From a virus, in the IMG/VR virus record IMGVR_UViG_3300013120_000203, positions 1-20,150 of that record: a DNA stretch of 20,150 nucleotides. One strand, 5' to 3'. Positions within the stretch are counted from its first letter, which is position 1. Each line of letters begins with the position of its first letter. The notes beneath the pieces were generated by a model. That model had not been told where the DNA came from. It was given only the letters and a program-made list of their open reading frames with translations, and made no database searches. Of the stretch, positions 7,311 through 14,918 are shown piece after piece. The position numbers and the translations under genes were made by a program.

Positions 7311-7454
7311 TTATTTGTTTTTTCCTTTCGGTGTTTTCGGCGTTTTCGATGTTTTAAGTGCTTTTGGCGTTTCCTTCATGCCCTCTTTGGTCTTTGAAAT
7401 TGCCGACGTTTTTCTTTTGCGAAATGGTTTAGCCGGCCTTGATATAACAGCCAC
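7311..7454 (-). CDS. Small Lys/Arg-rich basic protein
   Basis: The product has 47 residues when started at the GTG at 7454, which follows AGGGGGAAATC, nearly the same context as the GTG start at 7109. A longer frame to 7499 would run through the intrinsic terminator just upstream, so I reject that start. The sequence begins AVISRPAKPFRKRKTSA and ends in a (T/S)-K-T-P-K repeat tract with KTPKTPKGK. About a third of the residues are Lys or Arg. The composition suggests binding to nucleic acid or to an acidic capsid surface, but no family is recognised. It lies just after the major capsid gene. Confidence 0.55.
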   Translation of the reverse strand: MAVISRPAKPFRKRKTSAISKTKEGMKETPKALKTSKTPKTPKGKNK

Positions 7455-7467
7455 GATTTCCCCCTTT

Positions 7468-7500
7468 AAAAAAATACGTGGGGTTTTTACGCCCCACATA
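7468..7500 (-). terminator. Intrinsic terminator after the major capsid gene
   Basis: On the minus strand TATGTGGGG (7500-7492) pairs with CCCCACGTA (7483-7475) around an 8-base loop, giving nine pairs with one wobble. Seven T residues follow directly (7474-7468). It lies 17 bases after the capsid stop codon. Partial termination here would keep capsid mRNA in excess over the neck and tail genes downstream. Confidence 0.8.
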
Positions 7501-7517
7501 ATTTTAGTTGTTATTAA

Positions 7518-8432
7518 TTACACACCAGTTGATCCCCAGATACCACGCCAATCTGAAAATCCAACACTGAACCTCATTCTACCCGCAAAACTTTCGACGT
7601 TCCGTGAACCACGTTTGCTTATCTGGCTGTAAGTAGGTTTTACTCTCCAGAAAAAGTTAAGTTCACTAATGGTTTTATCTTGCAAAAACCAAGCAGTAGA
7701 ACTTGTCAGATAAGGCCAAACGATAATTTCAATTCCCTGTCCTAACAATGAGTTTACATCATTGTTAGCAGTACCAGACTGCTGTGCCGACTTCAAAACT
7801 GTTTGAGCTGTAAACTGTAATGCTGGAGGCACAATTAATGATGTCGGCTTTATCATGATTTTCTGCCCGGCATCATCAAGAGCAGCTGTATCACTCATGG
7901 CGATAATAGCATTTTTGAGCTCGGTGTCTGAAAATGCCGCGGTCCCTTTGTTATCTGCGGTTGCAGTATCGCCCGTTCTCGGCTTTTTTAGTGTATGAGA
8001 ATCAGCACAAAGCTGTGCGCTATCCGGTCCGGTTTGCCCGCCGGTAAAAGCGTTGTTCAATACATCAGCCGATGTTGATTCAACAAGCCTTTGAGCGCCC
8101 ATGCCCATTTGCTTAGCCCATTTCTCCATGAGACCATATTTTTTATCTTCCCAAAGAGATAAGCCAATCTCCATGGTTTTGCGATAAGTCTCGTGAGTAT
8201 ATTCAGTTGTACCAATCTCTTCAAACCGATCAAGTGCAATGGCTTCTGTGTCTTCAATTTGATCCCAGGCACCAAGACCGGCAACCGCTAAATCTTCCTC
8301 GCTTGATTGTGTTGAACTGTTTACATTAAAGATTTTCTCCATGACGCCGGGACGGGCGGAAAATCCGGTAAAAAACGCTTTTCTTAATCTCGGAGAAAGC
8401 AGGTTTCCCCAATTCTGTGAAATCATAGCCAT
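7518..8432 (-). CDS. Major capsid protein, Mu gpT-like
   Basis: This 304-residue protein is expected to form the icosahedral head shell. Length and features fit the Mu-like major head subunit gpT family (Mu gpT is of similar size). Visible landmarks are the N-terminal segment with LLSPRLRKAFFTGF, the central EYTHETYRKTMEIGLSLWEDKKYGLMEKWAKQMG, the strand IKPTSLIVPPALQFTAQTVLKS, and the closing FFWRVKPTYSQISKRGSRN...RMRFSVGFSDWRGIWGS. A strong AAGGAGG Shine-Dalgarno site precedes the ATG at 8432, as expected for a highly made protein; a second ATG two codons later is less well spaced. The gene follows scaffold and decoration genes and is followed by a terminator. Confidence 0.87.
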   Translation of the reverse strand: MAMISQNWGNLLSPRLRKAFFTGFSARPGVMEKIFNVNSSTQSSEEDLAVAGLGAWDQIEDTEAIALDRFEEIGTTEYTHETYRKTMEIGLSLWEDKKYGLMEKWAKQMGMGAQRLVESTSADVLNNAFTGGQTGPDSAQLCADSHTLKKPRTGDTATADNKGTAAFSDTELKNAIIAMSDTAALDDAGQKIMIKPTSLIVPPALQFTAQTVLKSAQQSGTANNDVNSLLGQGIEIIVWPYLTSSTAWFLQDKTISELNFFWRVKPTYSQISKRGSRNVESFAGRMRFSVGFSDWRGIWGSTGV

Positions 8433-8443
8433 TGGAAACCTCC

Positions 8444-8863
8444 TTATCCGTTGTTAAATATGTGAGAAGTGGTGATTATCATTACAAGGGTATCCTCGCT
8501 TGCCGTGCTGTATTCTACTACCACAAGGTCGGTGTTAGATGACGCAGCCACTCCGTTGTATGTCCCGTTGATATCCAAAGTATCACCCGGGAAACGCTCG
8601 TTTGCATCTTCAACACGAAAGACAGCATTGCATCCATCAATTACTCGAATGCTTTCACCGTCATCTGTGTTATCAACTGCCTCAGCCGTTACGCCAAGCA
8701 GCGTAGTTGAGCCAGTCGCACCGTTATCTATCTCCTGCGAAGTTACCTCTACTATTTCGCCCTCTGCCATATTTAAGGCATCTACCATGACCATAGGCTT
8801 TAAAACCCTTGCGTCATAGCTGCCATTTTGGTAATAGGCAAATTCAAATCCAGTAGTTGCCAT
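8444..8863 (-). CDS. Probable head decoration / capsid-stabilising protein
   Basis: This 139-residue, acidic, almost wholly beta-type protein lies between the scaffold gene and the major capsid gene, the position of lambda D and similar decoration proteins. Strands such as VLKPMVMVDALNMAEGEIVEVTSQE, LLGVTAEAVDNTDDGESIRVIDG and DLVVVEYSTASEDTLVMIITTS fit a small beta-barrel. A strong AAAAGGAG site precedes the ATG at 8863, in keeping with high copy number. It would bind the outside of the mature shell. The role is inferred from position, size and composition. Confidence 0.65.
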   Translation of the reverse strand: MATTGFEFAYYQNGSYDARVLKPMVMVDALNMAEGEIVEVTSQEIDNGATGSTTLLGVTAEAVDNTDDGESIRVIDGCNAVFRVEDANERFPGDTLDINGTYNGVAASSNTDLVVVEYSTASEDTLVMIITTSHIFNNG

Positions 8864-8869
8864 TTTTAT

Positions 8870-9499
8870 TTACTCCTTTTTCTTTTGCATTTCTTCAAGG
8901 GCCTTGCTTGGATTGTCACGCCACATTGCGTATTCCTCCGGGGTTTGCCCTGACTCTTTTGCCATTTTTTCCTCATCGCTAGTCAATTTAACCGATTCCT
9001 TTTTCTGATTTTCAGGATTAATAACCTTGCCGCCATTCGCATCTTTAATGACAGTTTCTTTAGCGTCTGAAAAAGCCGTTGCAAAATCGTCAACTTGATC
9101 CAGAGATTTAATCAACGGAATAAATTGACTTGGTATTTTTAACTCCTTGGCCTTTTCTTCAATTCGCTTTTTTTCAGATTGATTTGAAATCGTCTCTTTC
9201 AGGCTTTTTACTTCATCCAGGAGCGGTTTAAGGTAATCAGGCATTTCGCTTTGTGCTTTTTGCAACTTTGCCGCTTTTTCCTCAAGAGCTTTTTTTTCAG
9301 ATGCTTCTTTATCTATTGCCGCCTGGCTTTCTTTGAAGTTTTCAACTCCTTTTCCTACCCTTGAATCAAAAAAACTTTTGACATTTGGATTGTTTTCTAT
9401 GAACTTTTCTAAATCCTCGCTAGTCATTTTTTCCGGCTCAAAAGTAGTCTCAGTTTTCTTTCCACCTTCCTTTTTCAAATCATCATTCAAATCTGCCAT
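8870..9499 (-). CDS. Capsid scaffold protein (DUF4355-like)
   Basis: The protein has 209 residues, is highly charged and mostly helical, with long Lys/Glu coiled-coil stretches at about residues 56-120 (including QAAIDKEASEKKALEEKAAKLQKAQSE and DEVKSLKETISNQSEKKRIEEKAKEL). The N-terminal block with MTSEDLEKFIENNPNVKSFFDSRV and the acidic, Lys-tipped C-terminus are typical of scaffold proteins, which guide procapsid assembly and bind capsid subunits through the C-terminus. It directly precedes decoration and capsid genes. It is preceded by a 160-base leader with four 9-base repeats. The exact family is by pattern recognition. Confidence 0.8.
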   Translation of the reverse strand: MADLNDDLKKEGGKKTETTFEPEKMTSEDLEKFIENNPNVKSFFDSRVGKGVENFKESQAAIDKEASEKKALEEKAAKLQKAQSEMPDYLKPLLDEVKSLKETISNQSEKKRIEEKAKELKIPSQFIPLIKSLDQVDDFATAFSDAKETVIKDANGGKVINPENQKKESVKLTSDEEKMAKESGQTPEEYAMWRDNPSKALEEMQKKKE

Positions 9500-9514
9500 T
9501 GTCTCAATCCTTTC

Positions 9515-9608
9515 CAGTATCCCAATTAGATTCAGCGTGCCAAAATTTCCAGTATCCCGACAAATTCAGTATCCCGTAAAAATTGGTGCTTCAAATAATC
9601 AGTATCCC
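9515..9608 (-). repeat. Four direct repeats of GGGATACTG in the scaffold leader
   Basis: On the plus strand CAGTATCCC occurs at 9515-9523, 9550-9558, 9567-9575 and 9600-9608, always in the same direction. Start-to-start distances are 35, 17 and 33 bases, so close to a 17-base step with one step doubled at each end. The copies lie in the 160-base gap between the MuF-like and scaffold genes, with no credible ORF in it. They could bind a regulator or act in the leader RNA. Confidence 0.8.
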
Positions 9609-9659
9609 AGTCTAGTTAATATTAAAAGCCGTTGCGAAATGCCCCGGCTATTTTAGTAA

Positions 9660-11000
9660 TTAAAAGCCTGCTAATTTGTACAACGCCCAATTGCTAAAAG
9701 CTCCTTTGCCATTGCGCCTGTTATAATCTTCTAATAATTTTTTGTAAGCATGCTGAGATTTAATTTCATGTTTTGTTGAAATATAAGCCTTGCGCACCCT
9801 ATCGCCAAGAGACGATGGAGTTCTAGCTTTATACGCATTTGCAACAATAATGCTGTGAGGTGGAGTTGTCCCATATGCCACATGATCCGACAACCTTAAT
9901 TGCTTAGCCCCTTTGCTAATTCCGTTTACGTACGCTGATTGCGTTGACAATGAATAATTAACACTATTGCCGGACAAAGAGGCTATCGTATTAGCTAATC
10001 CGTTTATGCCGCCGTGCTTGTAAGACTCATTTATCAACCTGTCGTTAAGTTCTCTGTTTCGTGATCCTTTTTTTAAGGGCGTCAATTTAAAACCGGGTCC
10101 AGTTCCAGGTATCTCTTTGTGTTTTGATTTATTTTTTTCTTTTTTTATTGTCCTTATTTTTTTTGTTGCGTCTATTTCTCCTCGCCCATACCCGACGATT
10201 ATGCAGTTGCAGTTTGGATGAAAAGGTGGGTCTGGATAATCATTTTTGGGGAAAACTGCTACCTCGCCTTTCGCCACGCCTAACGCATCTTCACAAACTC
10301 CTTTAGGGTCCGGGCCGCTCCCACACCGGATTTTCACATGAGTAATAGATTTATCATTTTGCGCATAGGCGTCTTTAGCCGCTACATCAATTTGAGTTGA
10401 CGTAGTACGAACTATCGTTCTAAGCCTTGCGTTTATTGCTTTAAATGGAATATTTTTACCCGGTTTGACAATCCCAAAAACATTACGTCTAATATTTCGG
10501 GCTGTTTCATCAATTGAAAATCCGCCCGCCTGGCCTGTCAGTATCTCATCACGGATTTTATATCTAGCTGAATTAAGTATCTGCCTGGTTTGAAGTCCCA
10601 TATTATCAGAAATATCTATCATCGAATTAAGCCAAACATCACCTAAATTTTGATTTACATTTGCTGCGATTATATTTTTCATTGAGTCTGTCCCTCGAAT
10701 TAGATTTAAAGGCAGACTGTTTTTTTCAATAAATTTAGAATGATCTTTCATGTATTCCGAAAGCATCATATTGCGGTTCGCTTTTACCAAATATTTCAAA
10801 AGAAAACGCTGTTCTCTTTTCACATCTTTTATCAGCCGTGAATATATTGATATCCCCCTTGCGGATTCAACGTCCATACCTTTGAGTTTTCCGAGTTGAC
10901 GTTCAAGTTTAGCCCGTAGCCGCTTTTCAGTTTCTTTTAAAATTTCAAAATTACGCCTGATTATTTTTGCGTCAATTGAATATAAATCAATAGCGCCCAT
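9660..11000 (-). CDS. MuF-type head morphogenesis protein with long C-terminal extension
   Basis: A 446-residue minor head protein (SPP1 gp7 / Mu gpF family), expected inside the head near the portal. The MuF domain is visible at about residues 130-270: helical region, then NARLRTIVRTTSTQIDVAAKDAYAQ, then the Cys/His part with RCGSGP, VCEDALG and the closing PPFHPNCNC (residues 258-266). An N-terminal coiled coil (about 10-75) precedes it. Beyond residue 275 lies a Lys-rich linker (KKIRTIKKEKNKSKHKE) and about 140 further residues with no recognised fold, ending NWALYKLAGF. MuF proteins in many phages carry C-terminal effector or toxin domains, so this part is a candidate passenger domain. 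Its start shares one base with the portal stop. Confidence 0.85.
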   Translation of the reverse strand: MGAIDLYSIDAKIIRRNFEILKETEKRLRAKLERQLGKLKGMDVESARGISIYSRLIKDVKREQRFLLKYLVKANRNMMLSEYMKDHSKFIEKNSLPLNLIRGTDSMKNIIAANVNQNLGDVWLNSMIDISDNMGLQTRQILNSARYKIRDEILTGQAGGFSIDETARNIRRNVFGIVKPGKNIPFKAINARLRTIVRTTSTQIDVAAKDAYAQNDKSITHVKIRCGSGPDPKGVCEDALGVAKGEVAVFPKNDYPDPPFHPNCNCIIVGYGRGEIDATKKIRTIKKEKNKSKHKEIPGTGPGFKLTPLKKGSRNRELNDRLINESYKHGGINGLANTIASLSGNSVNYSLSTQSAYVNGISKGAKQLRLSDHVAYGTTPPHSIIVANAYKARTPSSLGDRVRKAYISTKHEIKSQHAYKKLLEDYNRRNGKGAFSNWALYKLAGF

Positions 11001-12415
11001 TATTCAGACTCGCTTTCATCGTCATTATCATCGTTTTTTGATTTCTCGTACTCGGCTTTTACGCTATCAAATAATTCCTGGTTTGCAGACTCTCTCTCGT
11101 TTTCCTGTGCTTCGATCATCGCCACTATTTTATCATCATCAAAACCGATAGCCTTTAAAGCCTCTTCAATAAATCCCTGTCCGGCCAAAAATTCGGCACG
11201 TTTAAGTTGTACTGTCGGGTCCTCAGTGTCGAGACTCGGAAATACTACGTTTATATTATAGTCATCGGGTTTTCCGTTATCGATCAAAGACAATACCAGT
11301 TTCATTAATTGAGCCGTACTAGACTCAATCCGAGTCATAAATCGCCTGACATTTCGTTTACCGGAAGCATTCAAAATGACAAGAGATTTACCGCTGCTAT
11401 TCGGGCTATTTGATATAGCTTCTTTCGTTGAACGACGCACCCCGATTGCTTCCCAAACCCCATCTTTTGCAGACTCAACTTTGTCAATTACAGATTGCGG
11501 GGCACCGTTTAAATTCAGACTTCCGACTGGCCATGGAATATAAGAACCGCCATCTAAGCTCATTTCCGTGCGTGTTGAATCACTGCCATCTTCTGCGTTT
11601 TGCTGAAAAATAACTGAAAAAGCACCGAGCTTATTAGCTTGCATTTCTTGACAAAGATACGTCGATAAAATCAGTTGAGCTTCAATAGCATCTGACAGCC
11701 CGGACCGCCCGTGCTTTTCGTTTTGTACATCTTCATATTTGAAATTAATTAATGTAAATTCGCTTAAACCATGGCTCCAGGTTGATTCCGGGTCCGTTAT
11801 GCCACCAACCGCAAAGACATTCCCATCCCTGGTAATAGTCTCTGTCACTTCAACAGTTGAAGTAGCGTCTTGGCCTGTTTCAATCGTTAAGTTGTACTTA
11901 GCAACATAACCGGTTATTTCGTTTACATTATCTAAGTCAGATAGAATATCGAAGTTGATATCGTCAATCTCAGTTACAATCGGCATGCCAGCTTTTTTTG
12001 TGACTTTCGCCGGAAATTCGCCATCACGAAAACATTTCATTATTATCGTCGATAGATATTCCTTGAACTTTTCAGTATTACCGCAATGAGCGCCTTTTAG
12101 CCAGTCCTGCAAAATCGTATTAACCCGCTCATCTTCTAGCCCTTCTTTGTCAGTAGCCGTTATCTCAATTTCAGACGCCGGGATAATCGAAAGAAAAGCT
12201 TTACCTGCCTTTTTTAATTCATTCTCGAAAGGCACTTTTTCTTTTGTGATCTTATCAGCATCGGCTGTATCTTCATTAACCCATCGGGTTTTAAACATTT
12301 CAAAATGTATATCTATATCAGTGTCCCAAAGGCCGCGATAGTTTGCTAAATCTGTTTCGCGATTTGCGACGCCGCCTTTTAAGCTGCCTACAGTCTCATC
12401 ATTCGTGTCTGTCAT
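11000..12415 (-). CDS. Portal protein
   Basis: This 471-residue protein is expected to form the dodecameric ring through which DNA enters and leaves the head. Position between terminase and MuF genes is the standard one. Visible portal-like features are an N-terminal acidic lead, the segment with LSIIPASEIEITATDKEG and the central EKHGRSGLSDAIEAQLILSTYLCQEMQANKLGAF (about residues 233-266), then a long helical region with SSGKSLVILNASGKRNVRRFM. The C-terminus is strongly acidic (YEKSKNDDNDDESESE). Family assignment is by gene order and the GRSGLSDA helix; I cannot say which portal subfamily it belongs to. Confidence 0.8.
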   Translation of the reverse strand: MTDTNDETVGSLKGGVANRETDLANYRGLWDTDIDIHFEMFKTRWVNEDTADADKITKEKVPFENELKKAGKAFLSIIPASEIEITATDKEGLEDERVNTILQDWLKGAHCGNTEKFKEYLSTIIMKCFRDGEFPAKVTKKAGMPIVTEIDDINFDILSDLDNVNEITGYVAKYNLTIETGQDATSTVEVTETITRDGNVFAVGGITDPESTWSHGLSEFTLINFKYEDVQNEKHGRSGLSDAIEAQLILSTYLCQEMQANKLGAFSVIFQQNAEDGSDSTRTEMSLDGGSYIPWPVGSLNLNGAPQSVIDKVESAKDGVWEAIGVRRSTKEAISNSPNSSGKSLVILNASGKRNVRRFMTRIESSTAQLMKLVLSLIDNGKPDDYNINVVFPSLDTEDPTVQLKRAEFLAGQGFIEEALKAIGFDDDKIVAMIEAQENERESANQELFDSVKAEYEKSKNDDNDDESESE

Positions 12416-12417
12416 TA

Positions 12418-12672
12418 TTAATATGCACCTTTGATTTTAATTGCTTTTCCAGGCTCATATGGTCTTTTTTTCAAAGTCAAAACATCAGATTTTAAAAAAT
12501 ACCATTCAGCATTTAGGGCCGGAGCTTTGACGATGTAGTGTAATTCATTCTCGCTGATTTTTATTTTTTCAGCTTTGATAATCGTAGGCTCTGAACGGCC
12601 CTTGATATGCACTTTGAGAGACACCATTCTTTTCGGCTGTGTCACAAAAAAATTTTTAAATCGTTTCAACAT
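12418..12672 (-). CDS. Small basic protein between TerL and portal, unknown
   Basis: The product has 84 residues and is basic. The first 16 residues (MLKRFKNFFVTQPKRM) form a possible amphipathic helix, followed by short beta strands (SLKVHIKGRSEPTIIKAEKIKIS and ELHYIVKAPALNAEWYFLKSDVL). The start ATG directly abuts the TerL stop and the end lies two bases before the portal start, so translation is coupled. The strand pattern suggests a small beta-barrel or SH3-like fold, but I recognise no family. Confidence 0.65.
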   Translation of the reverse strand: MLKRFKNFFVTQPKRMVSLKVHIKGRSEPTIIKAEKIKISENELHYIVKAPALNAEWYFLKSDVLTLKKRPYEPGKAIKIKGAY

Positions 12673-14097
12673 TTAATAACCTGCATATCTCATCGGCTTT
12701 TGTTTGCGCATATAGGCCGGGAAATCTCTTACTACCATGTAACCAAATCCATCCGACGTATGAGAGCGTTTTAAGTCTGATTTATCAAGCTGCCTCGTAC
12801 CTTCTTTAAAACTCATTTGCTCAAAGTCGGCTGAAAGCTCTTTCAGCTTTGGGCTTATCCTGATTCCGATTTCGCCTTTTGCGTTTACGAGCTTAGCATT
12901 AACCGAGGCCACTCTGTCAATTACCGCCGGGTTTGCTTTTGGAACTCTAATATCTCGAAATCCGTTTTCTCTAAAAATAGCATAATCAGATTTCGCCGTT
13001 CCTCTATTTCCAGAAGCATCACCATAAACCACGGTCAAACGCTTGTCATATCCACGCGCCAAATATTCGTTTAAAGCTTCCTGTGTGTTTGATTCTTTGA
13101 TTACAATCTCATCAAGAACGTCAATAACAACATCCTGGTATTTTATTTTCTTTCCGCCAATTACAGCGTGGCGTGGCAAGTCCTTTCCTGTGCGTTTAAT
13201 CTGACAGATAACCCATGACATTGGTGTCACGTTAAAGTCGCAACAGAGAAGCACTTCGCAGGAAGGATCATACTTTAAATCCATTACAGTATGAGTCCGG
13301 CGGTTGTAAGCATGGTAGACTTTGCCTTTGCCTATCGGCACCCATCCGCCGTAAATATTCTGTTCAGCTAATTGCGGGTCAAGGTTCGCAAGTTGCGAGT
13401 CAATGTAACCATCGGCTAAATTTGCTTCGTTATGATATGACGTTAATTGCGTACTCCAGCGAGTCTCTTTTAGTTTATCGTTTTTTTCCGGTTCTGCATG
13501 GAAGTAATCATAAAGCCAGTTAAAGCCGTCCGGCCTGGTCGTCACGTCAATCGTCGGGCAGGGTTTCATGTTCGGGCAGGATAACCGAGATAAAACCGTA
13601 TCAAACGCCTCTCGTTTAGTATCCCATGCCTCATCAATCCAAGCCCATCCTAATTCTATTCCTTCAATATCCTCATAGTTTTTCAGAGACCTGGTAAAAA
13701 CCTGCGCTCCCCACTTAAACGTAATAACAGCATCGTGGTTTTGAAACCGGCTTTTCACGTTCCATGCCGCCGGAGGCATGGTATTGAAAACATATCGCCC
13801 GCCCGGATTTCCTCTTGGAGAATATTTTGAAATCTCGTAAAATTCCATCAACATTTTCCAATAGACCGGTAACGTCGAATGGTGCAACTGCTTGTAGCTA
13901 TTGGCTGCAATTAGCCCAACTGAATTAAAATGATCTATTGACTTTTTAATTGCTTTAAAAGCACCTATCCAGGTTTTTCCGGATCGCCACCCGCCACATA
14001 TCAAATTATGAGGTTTTTTAGAATCACGGAATAGCCTCTGTGGGCGGCTCATTCTCAGATCATGCGCAAGGTCTTGATACGAATTAACTTGAACCAT
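12673..14097 (-). CDS. terL: Terminase large subunit (ATPase and nuclease)
   Basis: This 474-residue protein packages DNA into the head. The ATPase domain has a Walker A GGWRSGKT at residues 35-42 and a Walker B WAWIDE with D155 and E156 at about 151-156. The nuclease domain has the RNase H-like acidic sites CCDFN (D287), VVYGDASG (D360) and a later SHTSDGFG Asp near residue 451. Length is typical for a headful or cohesive-end terminase. The gene overlaps terS by 14 bases. The motor would dock on the portal encoded just downstream. Confidence 0.93.
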   Translation of the reverse strand: MVQVNSYQDLAHDLRMSRPQRLFRDSKKPHNLICGGWRSGKTWIGAFKAIKKSIDHFNSVGLIAANSYKQLHHSTLPVYWKMLMEFYEISKYSPRGNPGGRYVFNTMPPAAWNVKSRFQNHDAVITFKWGAQVFTRSLKNYEDIEGIELGWAWIDEAWDTKREAFDTVLSRLSCPNMKPCPTIDVTTRPDGFNWLYDYFHAEPEKNDKLKETRWSTQLTSYHNEANLADGYIDSQLANLDPQLAEQNIYGGWVPIGKGKVYHAYNRRTHTVMDLKYDPSCEVLLCCDFNVTPMSWVICQIKRTGKDLPRHAVIGGKKIKYQDVVIDVLDEIVIKESNTQEALNEYLARGYDKRLTVVYGDASGNRGTAKSDYAIFRENGFRDIRVPKANPAVIDRVASVNAKLVNAKGEIGIRISPKLKELSADFEQMSFKEGTRQLDKSDLKRSHTSDGFGYMVVRDFPAYMRKQKPMRYAGY

Positions 14098-14641
14098 CGC
14101 CCTGAGCTTTCTTGTTTATCCGCTCTAAAATCTCATCGGCTAAGTGGGTTTCTTCAACTGTAAACGTCACTTGCGGTCTGCTCGTTTCGTTATCTTTTAC
14201 GTCACCTTCCAGCATGGGCTTTACCCGGTCATAAGCCATGTTTACCGTTTCACATGAGTGTTTTAAGCGCATCGGGTCCTTTTCGGTTTCAGACAACAAA
14301 GACGCCCTTTTTAAGATTTTCATTTGCGCTGTCAGATAAAAAGAATCAATTTTTTCACGCCATGTTTCAATTATCGTATGACTTTTTTTTTCTGCTTTGG
14401 CGTCCTCTTTTAGCCTTGTTTTTTCTAATAATTTAAGTTTTTTTTTCAGATATTCTTTCCGCTGATCTCCCCATGTTCCCCGACCTTGCCGCTTATCTTG
14501 ACCTGAAAATGCAGTCAATGTCGTAAAATTTATTTTTGTAGTTTTCGCAGTTTCTTTGAAAGTATAACCCTGAAATACAAACAGGTCATGCGCTTTTTTT
14601 TTTCGCTTTTGCGAGATTTTTTTTGCGCCGTTGTGTTTCAT
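14084..14641 (-). CDS. terS: Terminase small subunit
   Basis: The 185-residue protein has a Lys-rich N-terminus, then a helix-turn-helix at about residues 20-50 (AHDLFVFQGYTFKETAKTTKINFTTLTAFS), then long helices (EYLKKKLKLLEKTRLKEDAKAEKK and later) that would form the oligomer, and a C-terminal tail (ETHLADEILERINKKAQ) that could bind the large subunit. It overlaps TerL by 14 bases in the usual terS-terL order. It would recognise phage DNA for packaging. The Shine-Dalgarno site is weak, which may keep its level low. No close family is named with certainty. Confidence 0.8.
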   Translation of the reverse strand: MKHNGAKKISQKRKKKAHDLFVFQGYTFKETAKTTKINFTTLTAFSGQDKRQGRGTWGDQRKEYLKKKLKLLEKTRLKEDAKAEKKSHTIIETWREKIDSFYLTAQMKILKRASLLSETEKDPMRLKHSCETVNMAYDRVKPMLEGDVKDNETSRPQVTFTVEETHLADEILERINKKAQGDGSS

Positions 14642-14686
14642 AATTTTTCACATATTCCAAGGTTTTTAATCGTCAATCTGCATTTA

Positions 14687-14854
14687 TTATTTATCTTTCT
14701 TTTTCGTAATTTGTCTGTAAGCAGTATAACTGCCGGCAAGAGCCACAATAGTTGAAATAGCTATTTCGCCTGAGATTTTATCAAAGCATGCAAGAATCGT
14801 AATACAGATAACTGCAATCAAAACGATTATGAGCTTAGAATTGAAGGTTTTCAT
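14687..14854 (-). CDS. Small two-helix membrane protein, holin-like
   Basis: A 55-residue frame starts at ATG 14854 behind TTGGAG. It has two hydrophobic segments, residues 8-23 (LIIVLIAVICITILAC) and 31-46 (IAISTIVALAGSYTAY), split by a short DKISGE turn, and ends in a charged tail QITKKKDK. Short length, two membrane spans and a Lys-rich C-terminus are typical of class II holins. It sits between a terminator and the terS gene. Holins close to terminase genes are known in some phages, but no endolysin gene is visible beside it, so the lysis role is inferred. Confidence 0.65.
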   Translation of the reverse strand: MKTFNSKLIIVLIAVICITILACFDKISGEIAISTIVALAGSYTAYRQITKKKDK

Positions 14855-14865
14855 TGATCTCCAAT

Positions 14866-14908
14866 AAAAAGCAGGAAGTCCCGGGAGTTAACCCGCTTCC
14901 TGCTTTTT
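14866..14908 (-). terminator. Strong intrinsic terminator before the late genes
   Basis: A perfect 13-base inverted repeat spans 14866-14878 and 14896-14908 (AAAAAGCAGGAAG with CTTCCTGCTTTTT), with a second inner stem CGGG/CCCG. On the minus strand the T tract (14870-14866) follows the stem, so it would stop transcripts coming from the replication genes. The plus strand also ends in T residues, so it may work both ways. It ends 11 bases before the start codon of the holin-like gene. Confidence 0.88.
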
Positions 14909-14918
14909 GCGAAGTTAC

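Noticed and set aside
7311-7323. A -1 slippery heptamer A AAA AAC at the end of the Lys-rich gene.
   Set aside because: The -1 frame gives only about 14 more residues before a stop and does not reach the Cys-rich frame, which is in the +1/-2 frame. No stem was seen at the right distance.
7455-7499. A longer start (ATG at 7499) for the Lys-rich protein.
   Set aside because: It would translate through the intrinsic terminator and has no good Shine-Dalgarno site, while the GTG at 7454 has one almost identical to that of the next gene but one.
9515-9608. CRISPR array reading of the four 9-base repeats.
   Set aside because: The units are far too short, spacers are unequal (8 to 26 bases) and no cas genes are present.
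9500-9659. A frame of about 30 codons across the GGGATACTG repeats.
   Set aside because: It has no usable start or ribosome binding site, and the repeats fall in different frames, so coding is unlikely.
9735-9770. HEIKSQH in the MuF C-terminal extension as a zinc protease motif.
   Set aside because: The spacing is HExxxxH, not HExxH, and no third ligand pattern was seen.
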